From positions 2,132,901-2,196,900 of the forward strand of contig NC_079972.1 in the NCBI RefSeq assembly GCF_029852145.1: a stretch of DNA of 64,000 nt, read 5' to 3'. Position 1 is the first letter of the stretch; the number at the start of each line of letters is the position of its first letter. The notes beneath the pieces are model-generated. The model searched no databases, had not been told where the DNA came from, and saw only the letters and a program-made list of their open reading frames with translations. Origin of the DNA: Microplitis mediator. Lineage: Eukaryota > Arthropoda > Insecta > Hymenoptera > Braconidae. Below are positions 10,496-22,501 of the stretch, one piece after another. The position numbers and the translations under genes were made by a program.

Positions 10496-11959
10496 ATGAT
10501 TATGGCGGGACAACAAGAATCTTTACCTTTATTACCAGTGCAATTAAACGAAAAATTAATCGATGGTGCATCATTAGTTCATCCTACAGTAGAAGCTCAC
10601 AATTGTGTTCAATTACGACGATGGTTAAAATGCCATGGTCGTCCTCAAAGTGGAAATAAAGCCGATTTAGTTAAGAGGTTAGCATAATAACAATAAATAT
10701 TAAAGTAAAGCTGGTAATTATTTTTGAACTTACAAATTAAAATAAATTATAAGTGTAAAATGAGCGAATGTACTTTGGGATTCTGGTGTAGGTGTAGTTA
10801 ATTCAATAACTAACAATTAACATAAAAATTACAGATAATAGAATAGATCTTTATTTAACAATATGTACACTGAATAACTGTAAGAAAAATATTTAAGAGC
10901 GAATGCAACTACAAGATACGCGATAGCGAATGCGACTGTAAAGGAATGCGCGTATAAATTTGACACGTGGTCGATAGCGGTTAATGACGCGATAATTAAT
11001 TTATAATTAAGAACACGCGAGCAACAATTCAATATATACTCAATAATTAGTAGCCTTGATATACTAGCTAATTATTGAGAATAGTTAAGCGGAGATTTAG
11101 CGGAACGGTTCAGACTTATATCACACTAGTGATATATTGAGCGAAGCGGTTGGATGGATAGCTGTATTCGTACTGATCGATGTAGATTAGAAAAATAGAC
11201 GTCGTCTTCTTCCTTCGTGGCTGCTCGGTGGTGACGTGGTAGCATGGCTGCAGTAACGAATTTTCCCATTGGCTTAAAAGCGCGCCAACAAGAAATAGTT
11301 AGCCGCTAATTTCTCTGATTGGCCGGCTGGTAGCGGGTTCTCATGCCGACGTGGCACGGTCATGAGTAAGAAATTGCAGGTGTCGGGCCCAGATAGCGAG
11401 TGACCCGGCACTATTCTGACATTCAAGTCAGTAGCGAGTTCGGCTGCTCCCGTACGTAGCGAAAGTACACAAAGCTTTTCAAAATGATTAAGCTCGTGAC
11501 TGAACAATAAGCTACTTCATATAGATTAGATTTTTAATTTTAATACTAATTAATTTGTAAGTAGTGATATAAATAATGAAAATAATTGTATGCAAGTACG
11601 ACAAATAAATGTCTATCAAAAAATGATAAAGATTTGCAACATATAAGAATAAACTATATTTTTTTAGGGTCAAAAACGCTTTGCGTAATAATGTTCAAGT
11701 AGATCCAGGTCTTGATGGAGGAAAATGGCTGAATCTTCAAGTACAAACACAACAAAACCATCAATCAACTTCAATCAATTCTTCTTTAAAATTCCCAGAT
11801 GTATGCAAAAATTCCCATCTAGAAACTGACCTAAATCATTTAACGAAGCATCTATTTACGATTATTTATTTATTTATTTATTTATTTATCAACTTATTTA
11901 CAAGAATAATTTTACAGAATCCAAGTTTATTAATAGTAAATGTAAATAAGCATAAATAA
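10496..11959 (+). CDS. SAP-domain protein, two exons, 3' end lost to a LINE
   Basis: Exon 1 (ATG 10496 or 10502) ends at 10677 before a GT donor. Exon 2 starts at 11668 after a T-tract and AG acceptor. The junction restores one Arg codon and keeps the frame. Exon 1 carries a SAP-like helix-linker-helix (CVQLRRWLKCHGRPQSGNK, ADLVKRL), a DNA-binding fold. Exon 2 continues with a VDPGLDGGKWLNL block, which often follows this SAP domain in insect and cnidarian proteins of mobile-element type. The frame then runs into (TTTA)n, the 3' tail of the minus-strand LINE, so the true C-terminus is missing. It may be a host gene or the N-terminus of a larger transposon protein. Confidence 0.55.
10787..11505 (-). 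repeat. Putative solo LTR within the SAP intron
   Basis: The block starts TGTAGGTG and ends ACTGAACA on the plus strand, so it begins TGTTCAGT and ends CACCTACA on the minus strand. It is distinctly richer in G+C and CpG than its surroundings. On the minus strand an AATAAA signal lies near 10,850, as expected in the R region. I could not find a matching target duplication, so both boundaries and the LTR call are tentative. It could instead be a host CpG-rich promoter. Confidence 0.35.
11862..11889 (-). repeat. (TAAA)n 3' tail of the LINE
   Basis: About seven TTTA units on the plus strand mark the 3' end of the minus-strand LINE. They also supply the last apparent codons of the truncated SAP exon. 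Confidence 0.75.
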
Positions 11960-12047
11960 TAATGACTCTAGGAAAATACCTTCCAGAGCCATTTAATAAA
12001 AGAAAGATTCATCATAACATATTCATTTCATATATAATTTAATAATT

Positions 12048-14564
12048 TTAACTATTTTTCTCTGATACTATTAAATGCCTATAGCATAATTTCTTAAAAA
12101 TACTCAAACTATCAGCTGATGTTATATTTTTTGGCAGCGAATTCCAAAATTTAATACCAGTTATTAGAAATGATTTCTGACAGTGATTACTATGACATGG
12201 TGGTACCCATAATGTATTAGTTTTATTTGGATCTACTCTCAATAAATACATATCATGTTTGAATATTAATTTATCCGCAAAAGCCCTATGTTGCCTAGAT
12301 ATAGATACTTATAAATTAAGGTACCAAGTAGATATAACCTCCTATTTTCAATGGATAGCCAGCCTAATTGTCTCCTAAAGTTCGATATATGTTTATGTTT
12401 GCTTATACTTAGAATGTATCTTACGCATGCATTAAAAGAACGCTGTAATTGCATATTTAACACATTAGGCATATCTGTGAAAGCAATCACACAATAATCA
12501 TAATGAGGTAATATTAAGGACAACACCAATTGTCTTTTCATTGATACCGGAAAAAATTTTTCTGTTCATTTTTAATCTATATAATATTCGCATTGCTTTA
12601 TTACTCATACTTGTTACTTGACTTGACCAGGAAAGTTTGTCATTAAATATTACCCCTAAATATTTTATTTCATGAACATATTCTATTGGCTTATCATCTA
12701 TGTAAATATTAGGTACCATTGATAGATTAATTCGCTTGTTGCCTTTAAAAATGATTGCTTTTGTCTCCGCAGAATTTAGTTGTAAGTAATTGAAGTTATA
12801 CCACCTTGTTAATTTAGTTATCTCAATGTTAATAGTAGAAATACATTTATTTATCTCACTAACTTTACATGTAAAATAAATCACCAAGTCATCAGCATAT
12901 AATAAATATTTACAAGATAAAAAATATTGCAAATCATTAATATACAATGCAAACAACAATGGTCCCAGTACACTACCCTGAGGTACACTATTGCAATTGT
13001 ACATCCATGATGAATATTATTGATTATACTTTACTGATTGTAATCTATTAGTGAGGTAAGATTTTAATAATTTAATTAAATCTTTAGAAAAGTTTAGAAG
13101 ATGTAACTTTTTAAAAGCATTTCATGATTAACCGAATCAAATGCTTTTGATAAGTCGAAAAACACTGCTACTGTGATATTGCCATTATCAAATCCTAATC
13201 TAATATCATCCGCAAATTTACTTACTGCAGTATGTGTACCAAGGCCTTTTCTGAAGCTGTCTGAGACAGATCATGTAAGTTATTATCATCCATATGTTTG
13301 GTAATTTGATCATAAATAATACGTTCTAATACTTTTGACAGTGAACAAAGAATTGATATTGGTCTATAGTCTTTAAAACACACTGGTATTTTTGTTTTTG
13401 ATAATGGCAAAATATAGGAGTATTTCCATAGCGAAGGAAATTGCTTCGTTGTTATTGAACAGTTGACAATATTTTTAAGTAATGGTAACAAGATATTAAC
13501 AAAGAGTTTATATATTTTGATAGATATTTCATCTGGTCCTTGCGCATTAGTTGTAATTTTCATTCACGCTTTTCTTATACTATATTCATTTACTTCTTTT
13601 AATTTAAACTCAACTAACCCCTTTTTGAATCCAGAGATACCTATCATATTCGCATTGTCAGGTACAAATACAGAATTTGAATTTAAATTGACATAATAAT
13701 CATTTAATCCCTCAACATCCAATGGCAGACTCACACAATTAGTTTTTGACTTTGTTAAACCTAATTTGTTGAATTCACTCCATATAACTTTGGAATAGTT
13801 AGCGATAGTAAATTTATTTAATAGGTAGTTTGCTTTATTTTTATAAATTTTTTTAATAATTCTTCTACGTAATTTCGAATATTTCGTATAGACAAATTTA
13901 TCATTATTTCTATGATAAGAACGATATAATCTATTCCTTTTTTTAATCATATACTTTATACCACAAGTTATCCAAGGAGCAGAAGGCCTTTTTATAATTT
14001 TTCTAGCTATTGGTACATATTTGTTCATGAAGTCAGTCAGAAAAGAATTTAACAAAGTTGCTTTATAATCTACATTGTCTATAAAGTCAAACGCCATAAT
14101 ATTAACATGTTTAATTTCATTTTCCATAGATTTAATGTCTGCTTGCCGCCAATTTCTGAATTCAATTTCTTTTTTATTATTTTTCTTATATATATACTTA
14201 TAATTTACATAAATTAAATCATGATTGGATAAAAATGGTTCTATTGACTGACCAGAGTTTATTAGTTTGGCTTTATCATCAACTATAGCTAAATCAATCA
14301 ATTAAAGTTATTCTTAACATATAAAGCAACTCCACCACCTCTTCTTCCCACTCTATCGTTTCGCAGTAATATATATGAATAGAAATCAACTTGACTGTCA
14401 GCTACATAATTACATAACCATGTTTCACTTATACAAATAACATCAAAAGAACAGTCGTTAAAAAATTCTCTAAATTCATCTATATGAGCGTACAGTGATT
14501 GAGCGTTAAAGTGACAAATCTGCAGTATATCAGCTATTTCCGTTTTATGATGAACAGCTACCAC
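12048..14564 (-). pseudogene. LINE ORF2: endonuclease and reverse transcriptase, broken
   Basis: Reading down the minus strand: the endonuclease starts near 14,564 with HFNAQSL, SFDVICISETWL and RRGGGVALYVKNN. A linker region follows (13,564-14,301). Next come the first RT blocks (GPDEISIKIYK, YRPISILCSLSKVLERI) at 13,222-13,563, the catalytic region SVPQGSVLGPLLFALYIND and LLYADDLVI at 12,498-13,004, and the thumb/C-terminus (12,048-12,541) with CVRYIL and GWLSI. The YADD box is intact. Frameshifts fall near 14,300, 13,560, 13,100-13,220 and 12,520. A fragment between QGSV and the preceding RT blocks is scrambled by stops. Confidence 0.85.
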
Positions 14565-14581
14565 TTTACTTTGGTCTGATT

Positions 14582-15460
14582 TTAGTTTTTTGGAGTAATT
14601 TTAGCAATATCAGAATCACTTGTTATTTTGATGGGATCCTGGTCTTGTTTTAGACGAACATAAACTGCACCTCTTCCAATCCATACCAATTTTTTATTTA
14701 CATCAGGCACATTTTCAAAAATTTTATTTTTTAATTGATTTAAATAGGCTGGGACACGGTAGTTTATATTTACGATAATATTTGAATCAGCATCATTTAC
14801 TAATTTATTAGCAGTTATTTTACTCTTTTTCTTTTTCTTTGCCTCAATGATATATTTACACTCTGATTTTTTGGTCAAGTGTAATAAGATAGCACGACTG
14901 ATATTAGATCTCTTTTTACCCATTCTAGTCACCTCCATGATACTAGAAACAGGTATATCTACATTTAGCTCATCACCAAGTTTACATACAATATCACTCG
15001 GAGATTCTTTATCATTTTCAGGCACTCCTGTTATCACTAATTGATTGCTTAAGATTTATGATTCTAAAACCAAAAATTTTTGTTCAATTACTTCAGTTCT
15101 TTTATTTTGGGTATCAAGTTTTTTCTCAAAACTGACATGATTGGCAGATATATTCTCAACACTTGATTTTAGTTTTTTAAATTTATGTTCAAGAGCTTGA
15201 TTACTTTTAGAAAGCTTACCTAATTCACTTTTTATTTCATCTAATGTATCTAATTTTTTATTGATTGAATCAATTACCACTTGAAAACACTCTGGGGTAC
15301 CAGTATTACTAGTGCTGTTGACAGAGCAAATATTACAGTTTCGACGTAGCAATGATTCAACATCTTTATTTGATTGTATCATCAATCTAGTTTGATGATC
15401 TAAGCCTTCGGCCCGTGTATATAACCCTATGACTCGTGCTGAAAACATTGCACTCGCCAC
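14582..15460 (-). pseudogene. LINE ORF1: coiled-coil RNA-binding protein, one stop
   Basis: An ATG at about 15,460 starts a protein with a coiled coil (SINKKLDTLDEIKSELGKL, LEHKFKKLKSSVENI). A globular part follows (VITGVPENDKESPSDI, IGRGAVYVRLKQDQDPIKI), resembling the L1-ORF1/transposase-22 RNA-recognition fold. A stop near 15,056 divides coiled coil from globular part in the same frame, so it is a single nonsense change. ORF1 proteins bind and chaperone the LINE RNA. Confidence 0.75.
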
Positions 15461-15530
15461 ATAAAAGCTATCTTAATATCTTAACTATGCAATATACTAT
15501 TTTTATGTTACTTTGATTTATTTTTCTTCT

Positions 15531-15968
15531 CAGATCACAGAATATTTTCAGATAGTCTCACAATACACAACAATACTTTTTTTCTGAGTATTCTCAGTGG
15601 AAAATATAATATTTTACACGAAAATGTATAAGTTAAGTACTTTTTTGCAATTTATTGTATCTTTTTAAATTTAAATTTAAATATATCAACCGTACATCAT
15701 ATTATTCACATTTATTACTCTCAAATCTACTACGATATTATTGGTAGTTATCTGATATTCGTTTGAGATAACATTTTGAGACTATTTCGAGAAATTACGT
15801 GATTTTAGAAAAAAAAAAAATTAAAATTACAGAATAACAATTGTTTTTTAATTTTTCTTACTAGAAGTAATATGATGCCCATCTTGGGTTATGGCTTAAA
15901 AATTTTGTATTTCAACATAGAGGTTTGGGAATTTTTTTGAAAACAATTAAAAGTGTCCCATTGAACGA
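15531..15968. other. AT-rich spacer
   Basis: No coding region. Poly-A/T tracts and the repeated word AAATTTAAATTTAAA near 15,665 only. Confidence 0.5.
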
Positions 15969-16102
15969 AATAGTATACTACAACCCTAGGCCAGAAAGTC
16001 GGATTTCCTGGCGCATGTGATATGATGGCCGAGGCGTAGCCTCGGCCATCATATCACATGTGTCAGGGCATCCAACTTTTTGGCCGTGGGTCGTATACTA
16101 TT
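15969..16102. repeat. Foldback MITE with a perfect 22-bp central stem
   Basis: The centre pairs 16,014-16,035 (CATGTGATATGATGGCCGAG...) perfectly with 16,039-16,060 across a 3-base GTA loop. Outer arms also pair: TAGTATACTACAACCCTAGG with GTGGGTCGTATACTA, and GGCCAGAAAGTCGGA with TCCAACTTTTTGGCC. The whole 134-bp unit can therefore form one long hairpin. GGCCAGAAAG words recur near 22,790-22,815, suggesting a related family member there. Confidence 0.85.
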
Positions 16103-16605
16103 TTTCTTGATCCTCCGCCGAAATTACATTCAACAATAATTTTGATACTTGAAAATAAGAGTTACTGTTAATTTATGACCGCATGTTTAATTTTCATTAC
16201 AAAAATCAGAATATAGTTAGTTATTCTAACGCAACTCTCATGATTTTGCAAAACCGAGGCGAAGCCGAGGTTTTTGCTGGTCGGGGCGCGCATAAATATC
16301 AAATGAAAATCAAAATCCACTAAATAACTACAAGATTAATAAACGTAGAAAATCGTTAAAAATTCACACTTCAAGTAAAACTTTGTTATTTTATTCAGTG
16401 CTAATACCATAAATTATCTGTAACTTTGAAACCATAATGAGCGATAAAACGTAATAACATAAATCCACCGTGCAAGTTCAACTGTTATATATCTATCTAT
16501 CAGATATTATATATCTATCTATATCATAATATTATTATAGACTTTAATTACTTATATTAATTTTACTTAATTAATATTATCACACTGCAAATTTTTTGTT
16601 GCACT
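16103..16605. other. Sequence 3' of the tyrosine recombinase gene
   Basis: It contains CGAGGCGAAGCCGAGG near 16,255, a relative of the GC-rich MITE stem. Apart from that it is AT-rich, with TATATATCTATCTAT repeats near 16,490-16,525. No gene seen. Confidence 0.5.
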
Positions 16606-16696
16606 TTAAGAAGTATTCTCCCTATTGCACGTACATGTTGTTTTATTAAAAACGCAGTTATTAAAAGTACAGCTACTAAATTTTGAATCATCTTTC

Positions 16697-17154
16697 TGTT
16701 AGAATTAATATTTAGATTTATTTTAGAGAAAATTTGCACAGTACAACGTCACTGTATTTAGTATACCTATACATGTATACATGTTTGTATAGTATACAGT
16801 TCACTGTAAAGTCCTGTATTCAGTATACCTGGTAATGTTACCTTCCACTACCCCTTGACCCTTAATGAAGTAGTGGGAGTATACTGAGTACTGAGAGTAC
16901 TGGATGTAACTAATAATTTTTCTGTTATAGTTAGTCGAGCTGAAATTCTTCACCATCAAGTGTCGTTTGTCCAGATTTAGAGTCATTATATTGCAAATAA
17001 TTTAACATTATATTTCTGTCAATTTAACCTCATTTAATATTGTTTGTTTAATCTACATTCAGTGTGTAGCTAATTTGATATTAATTAATATACTTATTTT
17101 TCTTTTGTATCAATAAACAATAATTAAACAATATCTGAGTAGTTATTACTAACA
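16697..17154 (+). repeat. Copia 5' LTR
   Basis: Starts TGTTAGAATTAATATT, ends ATTACTAACA, followed at once by the PBS. AATAAA signals near its 3' end (about 17,112) fit polyadenylation. Confidence 0.95.
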
Positions 17155-17172
17155 GGTTATGGGCCCAGCACG
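17155..17172 (+). promoter_or_regulatory. Copia primer binding site
   Basis: GGTTATGGGCCCAGCACG follows the LTR without a gap. It is the classic Copia complement to the initiator Met-tRNA, which primes minus-strand synthesis. Confidence 0.9.
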
Positions 17173-17300
17173 CTTCCACTGCGCGAAGTGATTGATAATT
17201 GTTGACTGATACAGTGAAGTTATAAGTGTAAGAGTTCAAGTAGTTTATTGTTTGCTAGGCGATTCTAATATTTTTGTTGGTGAAGTGTAACTGTGTTAAG

Positions 17301-20300
17301 ATGGGTGAGAAAGAAACAGCAAATCTTACGAAGTTAGATGGAAAGAATTATCACATGTGGAAATTTGGTATCTTAATCCTGCTCGACTCAAAAGAGCTAT
17401 CAGATTATGTCGATGGAACTGATGTTGAACCAGATAAAGCTGCCAAGCTGGTAGACTGGAAAATATGGAAGAAAAGTAGAGCACAAGCAATGGTATTGCT
17501 GCTAAGTTCAGTCGATCAAGTTCTGCATCCGAACTTGATCAATTGTGAAAGTCTCATAGCTATATGGGACAAGTTGAAAGCTTTGTACGGAGAAACAAAC
17601 GAAGATAAGATTACGAGTGCCTGGCAACAATATTATGCCTATAAAATTGTTGACAGTGAATCAATAAATACTCACATTGAAAAGTTCGAAAGCCTTTACA
17701 AGACGCTTACAGATTCTGGTGAGAAGTTATTAGAAAAATCAATTATTTCGAAATTATCGAGTAGTCTTACGCCAAGATTCTCATCTTTTCGAATGGCATG
17801 GGAGTGCACAGCTAAAGATGAGCAAAGACTTGCGAATCTTACCGCAAGATTAATCCGTGAAGATAAGCGTTTAAAAGATTCAGAAGAAAGTGAAATGATG
17901 ACGGCTCTACAAGTCAATGTAATGAAAAAGCAGTTCCAGCAAATGAAAATGAGACAAGAAACATATCAAGAAAGACAAGAGAGACTCAACAAAGTACGCG
18001 AATTAAAGAAGAGGACACAATGTCATAATTGTGGCAAAATTGGACATTGGAAAAGAGAATGCGCCGAACAGGCTGAGAATGATGAACAAAAAAATGTCAC
18101 AGGTCATGAATCCCAAACTTATTTTTGTGAAGTATCGGCGTTGAATACAGAAGACTATATTCAAGAAAAAGACATCTGGATTGCAGATTCAGGGGCTAGC
18201 ATGCACATGACGTGGAGAAGAGAAATTTTTCAAAATTTTAATCCTTCTGAAACCATGAAACATGTAAAAATCGCAGATGACAAACTTCTTCCAATATCTG
18301 GGACTGGAGTCGTAAATATTCAAGTAGATCTGAATGGAAAGGTTTATGATCGCACATTGTCAAATGTTTTTCTTGTACCGGGATTAAGAAGAAATCTATT
18401 TTCAGTGGGAGCCGTTAATGACAAAAAATTTTTCTTTCATGCCTACGAACAACATTGTGAAGTGAGAAATCAGGATGGAGAATTGTCATCTGTAGGAGTA
18501 AGGTATAGCAATTTATACCGTATGTTGTTCAATGTAAAAGACCCAGAATGTAATATAACTACAGTACCCATTTTAAAACTCTGGTATGAGAGAATGGGTC
18601 ACATAAACATAAATAGTGTTAAAGAAACGGAAAAAGTAAATGCAGTCGAGGGTTTAAAATTTAAAACTGATAAGAATGAAGATTTCTTTTGTGAACCATG
18701 TACCCTAGGTAAGCAAACAAGAAAGCCCCATAAAACGGTAATAAAAAACAGAAATTTTAAGCCTGGTGAAATGATTCACACAAATGTGTGCGGCCCGGTT
18801 AATACTGAGTCCCCAAGAGGGTCAAAATATTTTCTTTTATTTAAGGATGAGTGTACAGGCTATCGCGTTGTATTGTTCCTACGCCAGAAATCAGAAGTGT
18901 TTGAAGAGTTTAGAAAATTTGAAAATGTAATTACTAGGCAAACTGGAAATAAAATTAAAGTGCTACGGTCAGACAATGGCACAGAATACTTATCTACGCA
19001 GTTTAAAAACTTTCTGAGTGAAAAAGGGATTATTCATGAATTATCGTCACCATATATTCATGAACAAAACGGATGCGCAGAACGAGAGATGAGAATACTT
19101 GCAGACAATGCAAGATCAATGATGATAGCGAAAAATGTACCAAAACAGTTGTAAACTGACGCAATTAATACGGCTGCGTATTTATTAAATCGGGTATTTA
19201 GTTTTGACCGGAGTTTTGGGGACTCGGACGAGGGTCACTATGATATAGAAGGAGATAGCGAACCGGCGGTAATAGAACAGGTAGAAGAAAGAAGAGGACT
19301 AGGACCTCAACGTGAGTTAGACAAAGGAAACCAACCAGGTGAGATCGAAGAAGAAGATGGAAGACAGATACCACCGGGTCATCGATCAATAGGCTGCAGA
19401 TGGGTATTTGCCCAAAAAAAGAGAAGTGATGGCCAAGTGATCAGGTATAAAGCGAGACTGGTAGCAAAAGTTTTTTCCCAACAAGAAGGTATTGATAGTG
19501 ATAAGTGTGTATTTGTAGCAAGGATTACTGGACATTTGATTTATCTTATTCTGTATGTTGATGACGGACTAATTGCATCAAAATGTAAAGTAGTGATCAA
19601 ACAAGTGTTAAACTATCTTGAAGGAGAATTTCAAATGTTTTTCGATGTTGGAGATCAATTTGTGGGCTTGGAAATTCAACGAAACCGAGAAAATAGAACA
19701 TTAAAGATAAAACAATCGAACTATATCCGAAAAATATTGAATTAATTTATGATGGAGGATGCAAATCCAGTAAATATACCTGCCGAACCGGGATCAATAC
19801 TGAGTAAGAGTGCAGGTAGTCAAGACGGAAGGGATCCAGCTATACCATATCGTGAAGCAGTGGGCTCTCTGCTGTTTGCCGCACGGGTAACAAGACCAGA
19901 CATTGAGTATGCGGTAAATACGGTTAGCCAGTTCGTTGACAATTATAACAATACGCACTGGAGTGCTGTTAAGAAGTTTTTTAGATACATAGTTGGAACA
20001 ATAGACTGTGGCATTATTTACGGAGCAAGTAAGAGTGATGAATCATTAGTTGGATATACGGATGCTGATTATGCTGGATGCCCGGACACAAGATGATCAA
20101 GAAGTGGCTATGGTTTCTTTCTAAATAATGCACCTGTAAGCTGGTGTAGCAAGAAGCAAAGTATTGTGTCTCTATCCACTACAGAGGCTGAATATGTTGC
20201 ACTAGGACATGGAGTTAAAGAGGCAATTTGGCTAAAAAGGATGCTGAAAGAACTTGGTATCCAGTGTAGAAGTGTCCCTATGAATGTGGACAATCAATTA

Positions 20301-20516
20301 GCTATCAAACTAGCGAGTAATCTTGAATTTTATAAAAGAACCAAGCATATTGAAGTTCGGTATCATTTTATTAGAGAAGTTGTTGAAAAAGGGACAATTG
20401 TGTTAGCTTATGTAAAACCACAAGAGCAGTTAGCAGACATATTAACAAAACCATTACCGAAAGACCAACTACAGTACATACGACAGAAACTTGGAATTAT
20501 GACTGATAAAATCTAA
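17301..20516 (+). pseudogene. Copia Gag-Pol polyprotein, decayed
   Basis: From the ATG at 17,301: Gag (LDGKNYHMWKFGILILLD, UBN2 type) and a zinc knuckle CHNCGKIGHWKREC near 18,020. Next are the aspartic protease (IWIADSGASMHMT), GAG-pre-integrase (LWYERMGHININS) and integrase with the catalytic Asp and Glu regions (RSDNGTEY, HEQNGCAERE). A TAA at 19,152 stops the frame. After it, integrase C-terminus is largely lost and RT resumes at GCRWVFAQKKRSDGQ. The central RT palm is deleted up to YLILYVDDGL, so only the catalytic YVDD half remains. Further stops occur near 19,743 and 20,094. RNase H (TDADYAGCPDTR, LSTTEAEYVAL) reaches the end. The protein cannot work. Confidence 0.93.
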
Positions 20517-20517
20517 A

Positions 20518-20527
20518 TAAGTGGGAG
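20518..20527 (+). promoter_or_regulatory. Copia polypurine tract
   Basis: A short AAGTGGGAG purine run directly before the 3' LTR, the expected place for plus-strand priming. Confidence 0.75.
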
Positions 20528-20985
20528 TGTTAGAATTAATATTTAGATTTATTTTAGAGAAAATTTGCACAGTACAACATCACTGTATTTAGTATACCTA
20601 TACATGTATACATGTTTGTATAGTATACAGTTCACTGTAAAGTCCTGTCTTCAGTATACCTGGTAATGTTACCTTCCACTACCCCTTGACCCTTAATGAA
20701 GTAGTGGGAGTATACTGAGTACTGAGAGTACTGGATGTAACTATTAATTTTTCTGTTATAGTTAGTCGAGCTGAAATTCTTCACCATCAAGTGTCGTTTG
20801 TCCAGATTTAGAGTCATTATATTGCAAATAATTTAACATTATATTTCTGTCAATTTAACCTCGTTTAATATTGTTTGTTTAGTCTAAATTCAGTGTGTAG
20901 CTTATTTGATATTAATTAATATACTTATTTTTCATTCATATCAATAAACAATAATTAAACAATACCTGAGTAGTTATTACTAACA
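20528..20985 (+). repeat. Copia 3' LTR
   Basis: Same length as the 5' LTR. Differences include the run near 20,930-20,940 and scattered transitions. Confidence 0.95.
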
Positions 20986-22501
20986 CTTTCTGTATCGTTA
21001 GATCAAGATTATTATCTTGAGTATTCAAGTCATCAGTCATTTTTCTTTTTTTTAATGGTTGAAGTGGGACACTTGATTGCTTTTCGAAATTTAATTTTAT
21101 TCCTGGTTTCATCGTGAATGGTTTTTTATCATTATTAATTTCCGGTTTATTTGGAGGTTGCGCTGGTATAGGGATTGGCTTTTTATTTGCGGTAGTAAAG
21201 CCACTGTTTTCAACGGTTCCAGCTAAAAAAAATATATGTAAGTTAGAAGGATTTAATCGTATTTTGGTAAATAAGTGAGTATTTTTGTTCTACTTACGTA
21301 AAATTGGTCCAACATCATCAAACGTAAAATCTTCCTCGAAGTCTGACCAATTTATAATTAAACTTTCTTCCGGAGGCTCGTTGGCTACTTGCTGATTGTT
21401 CAATATTCTTTGTGGAGGGTCGATGATGACTGCTTTACTGGTCGATGGTAGCGGCTCGAATGTCGCTGTCGTATTTTGAGTAATCCGATTAAAAATCATC
21501 TGCCTGTTGTGCATCGAATTCTCGACGTAACCCTGGGCTATAATATCCGATCGCCATCTTCCTAGTTGCTTTATCATTTGCATGCTCGCTCCAGATTCAG
21601 AAAGAAGAGTGGCCGATGACCGTCTAATGCAGTGGCCAGTGTATCTCTTAGCATTAGGTAACTTTAAATAATTGGCAATTTTTGAGGGCATGGTGCCTAT
21701 TGTGTGTCGTCCAATCGGTGAGCGAGTACATTTACCCCCAGAATAATTGATAAAAAATCTGTCACTGAATTTGTCAGGTGGTCTTAATGGAATGTAACGT
21801 CGGACTGTAGGATAGAAGAGATTCCCGAAGACAAATTGTCCGGGGTAATCGTTCTTGTTATCATTAATTGATACCAAATATCTACCATTTAAATCTTCTA
21901 CGTCGTCAACTTTCATATTTACTATTTCCCCACATCGCATACAGCCACAAATTCCAAATATTAGTACAACCTGAAAAATTGTAATTAAGTATGATAAATA
22001 TAATTAAACAGTAATGATAAAGATGGATTATTGGAAAGCAAATATTTTAACGACTTTTACCTTCATTGCTAAAAATTGATCATCAGGAGCGTTATTCATG
22101 AATTGTTTAATTTGGTCCCATTTTAAGATAAAAGATTTTTTTGGTTTATGTCCTTTGGCATTCGTTTTAATCAGACTTTTTAAGTTCAAGAAATTTTCTA
22201 TTTTAATATTATCTATCATATTTAATGTCTGTTTTAACATGCTCCACACACTCCATAGAGTTAATGGACTCAACTTCTTTTTTAAACTTTCAAAATAAAC
22301 AATCAAGTTATTTTCCTCTGAAGTTGAGAGAGGATTTTAATCCTCTGCTTGCTATTTTTTATAAGTATCATACACCAGTTGGTATCGTTCAGCTGATTTT
22401 TTGGGCAGTGTTTCATTTTGCACAATTATATGTGCCGCTTTATCAAATAAACTAAGTACTTCTTCTTCATCTGTGGTACCTTCAGATGACGAGTCATTCA
22501 T

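Larger units (their letters stand above)
11859..15530 (-). mobile_element. Non-LTR retrotransposon (CR1/L2-like LINE), decayed
   Basis: Two adjacent minus-strand coding regions, ORF1 then ORF2, are followed by a (TAAA)n-type 3' tail at 11,862-11,889, the standard LINE layout. ORF2 has an N-terminal apurinic endonuclease and then a reverse transcriptase. The endonuclease start (FNAQSLYAHIDEFREF, ISETWL) is closer to CR1/L2 elements than to Jockey or R1. Several frameshifts and stops break both frames. The 5' end near 15.5 kb is not defined by a target duplication. Confidence 0.82.
16697..20985 (+). mobile_element. Ty1/Copia LTR retrotransposon, internally deleted
   Basis: 458-bp LTRs (TGTTAG...CTAACA) enclose a single gag-pol frame. 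CTTTC occurs directly on both sides (16,692-16,696 and 20,986-20,990), a 5-bp target duplication. The PBS matches initiator Met-tRNA. The LTRs differ at roughly 12 positions, about 2-3%, so the insertion is not very recent. At 4.3 kb it is shorter than typical Copia elements because part of integrase and the RT core are missing. The insertion lies inside the last exon of the tyrosine recombinase gene, in opposite orientation. Confidence 0.95.
16606..22501 (-). pseudogene. Crypton-like tyrosine recombinase gene, split by a Copia insertion
   Basis: Minus-strand gene from ATG 22,499-22,501 to TAA 16,606-16,608, with introns near 21,973-22,062 and 21,221-21,297 (GTAAAA and GTAAGT donors). The N-terminal helical part (LSPLTLWSVWSMLKQTLNM) fits a SAM-like core-binding domain. 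The catalytic part keeps the first Arg (MRCGEIVNMKVDDVED), the H-x-x-R box (TGHCIRRSSATLL, near 21,630), GRW and the Tyr context (IAQGYVENSM). The last exon is basic (LKKRKM) and ends in a Cys-rich FSSCTFNNCVFNKTTCTC tail. Two stops lie in the first exon near 22,340-22,365, and a Copia element lies in the last exon. Insect Cryptons and domesticated relatives have this layout. Terminal features of a Crypton were not identified, so a domesticated copy is possible. Confidence 0.75.
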
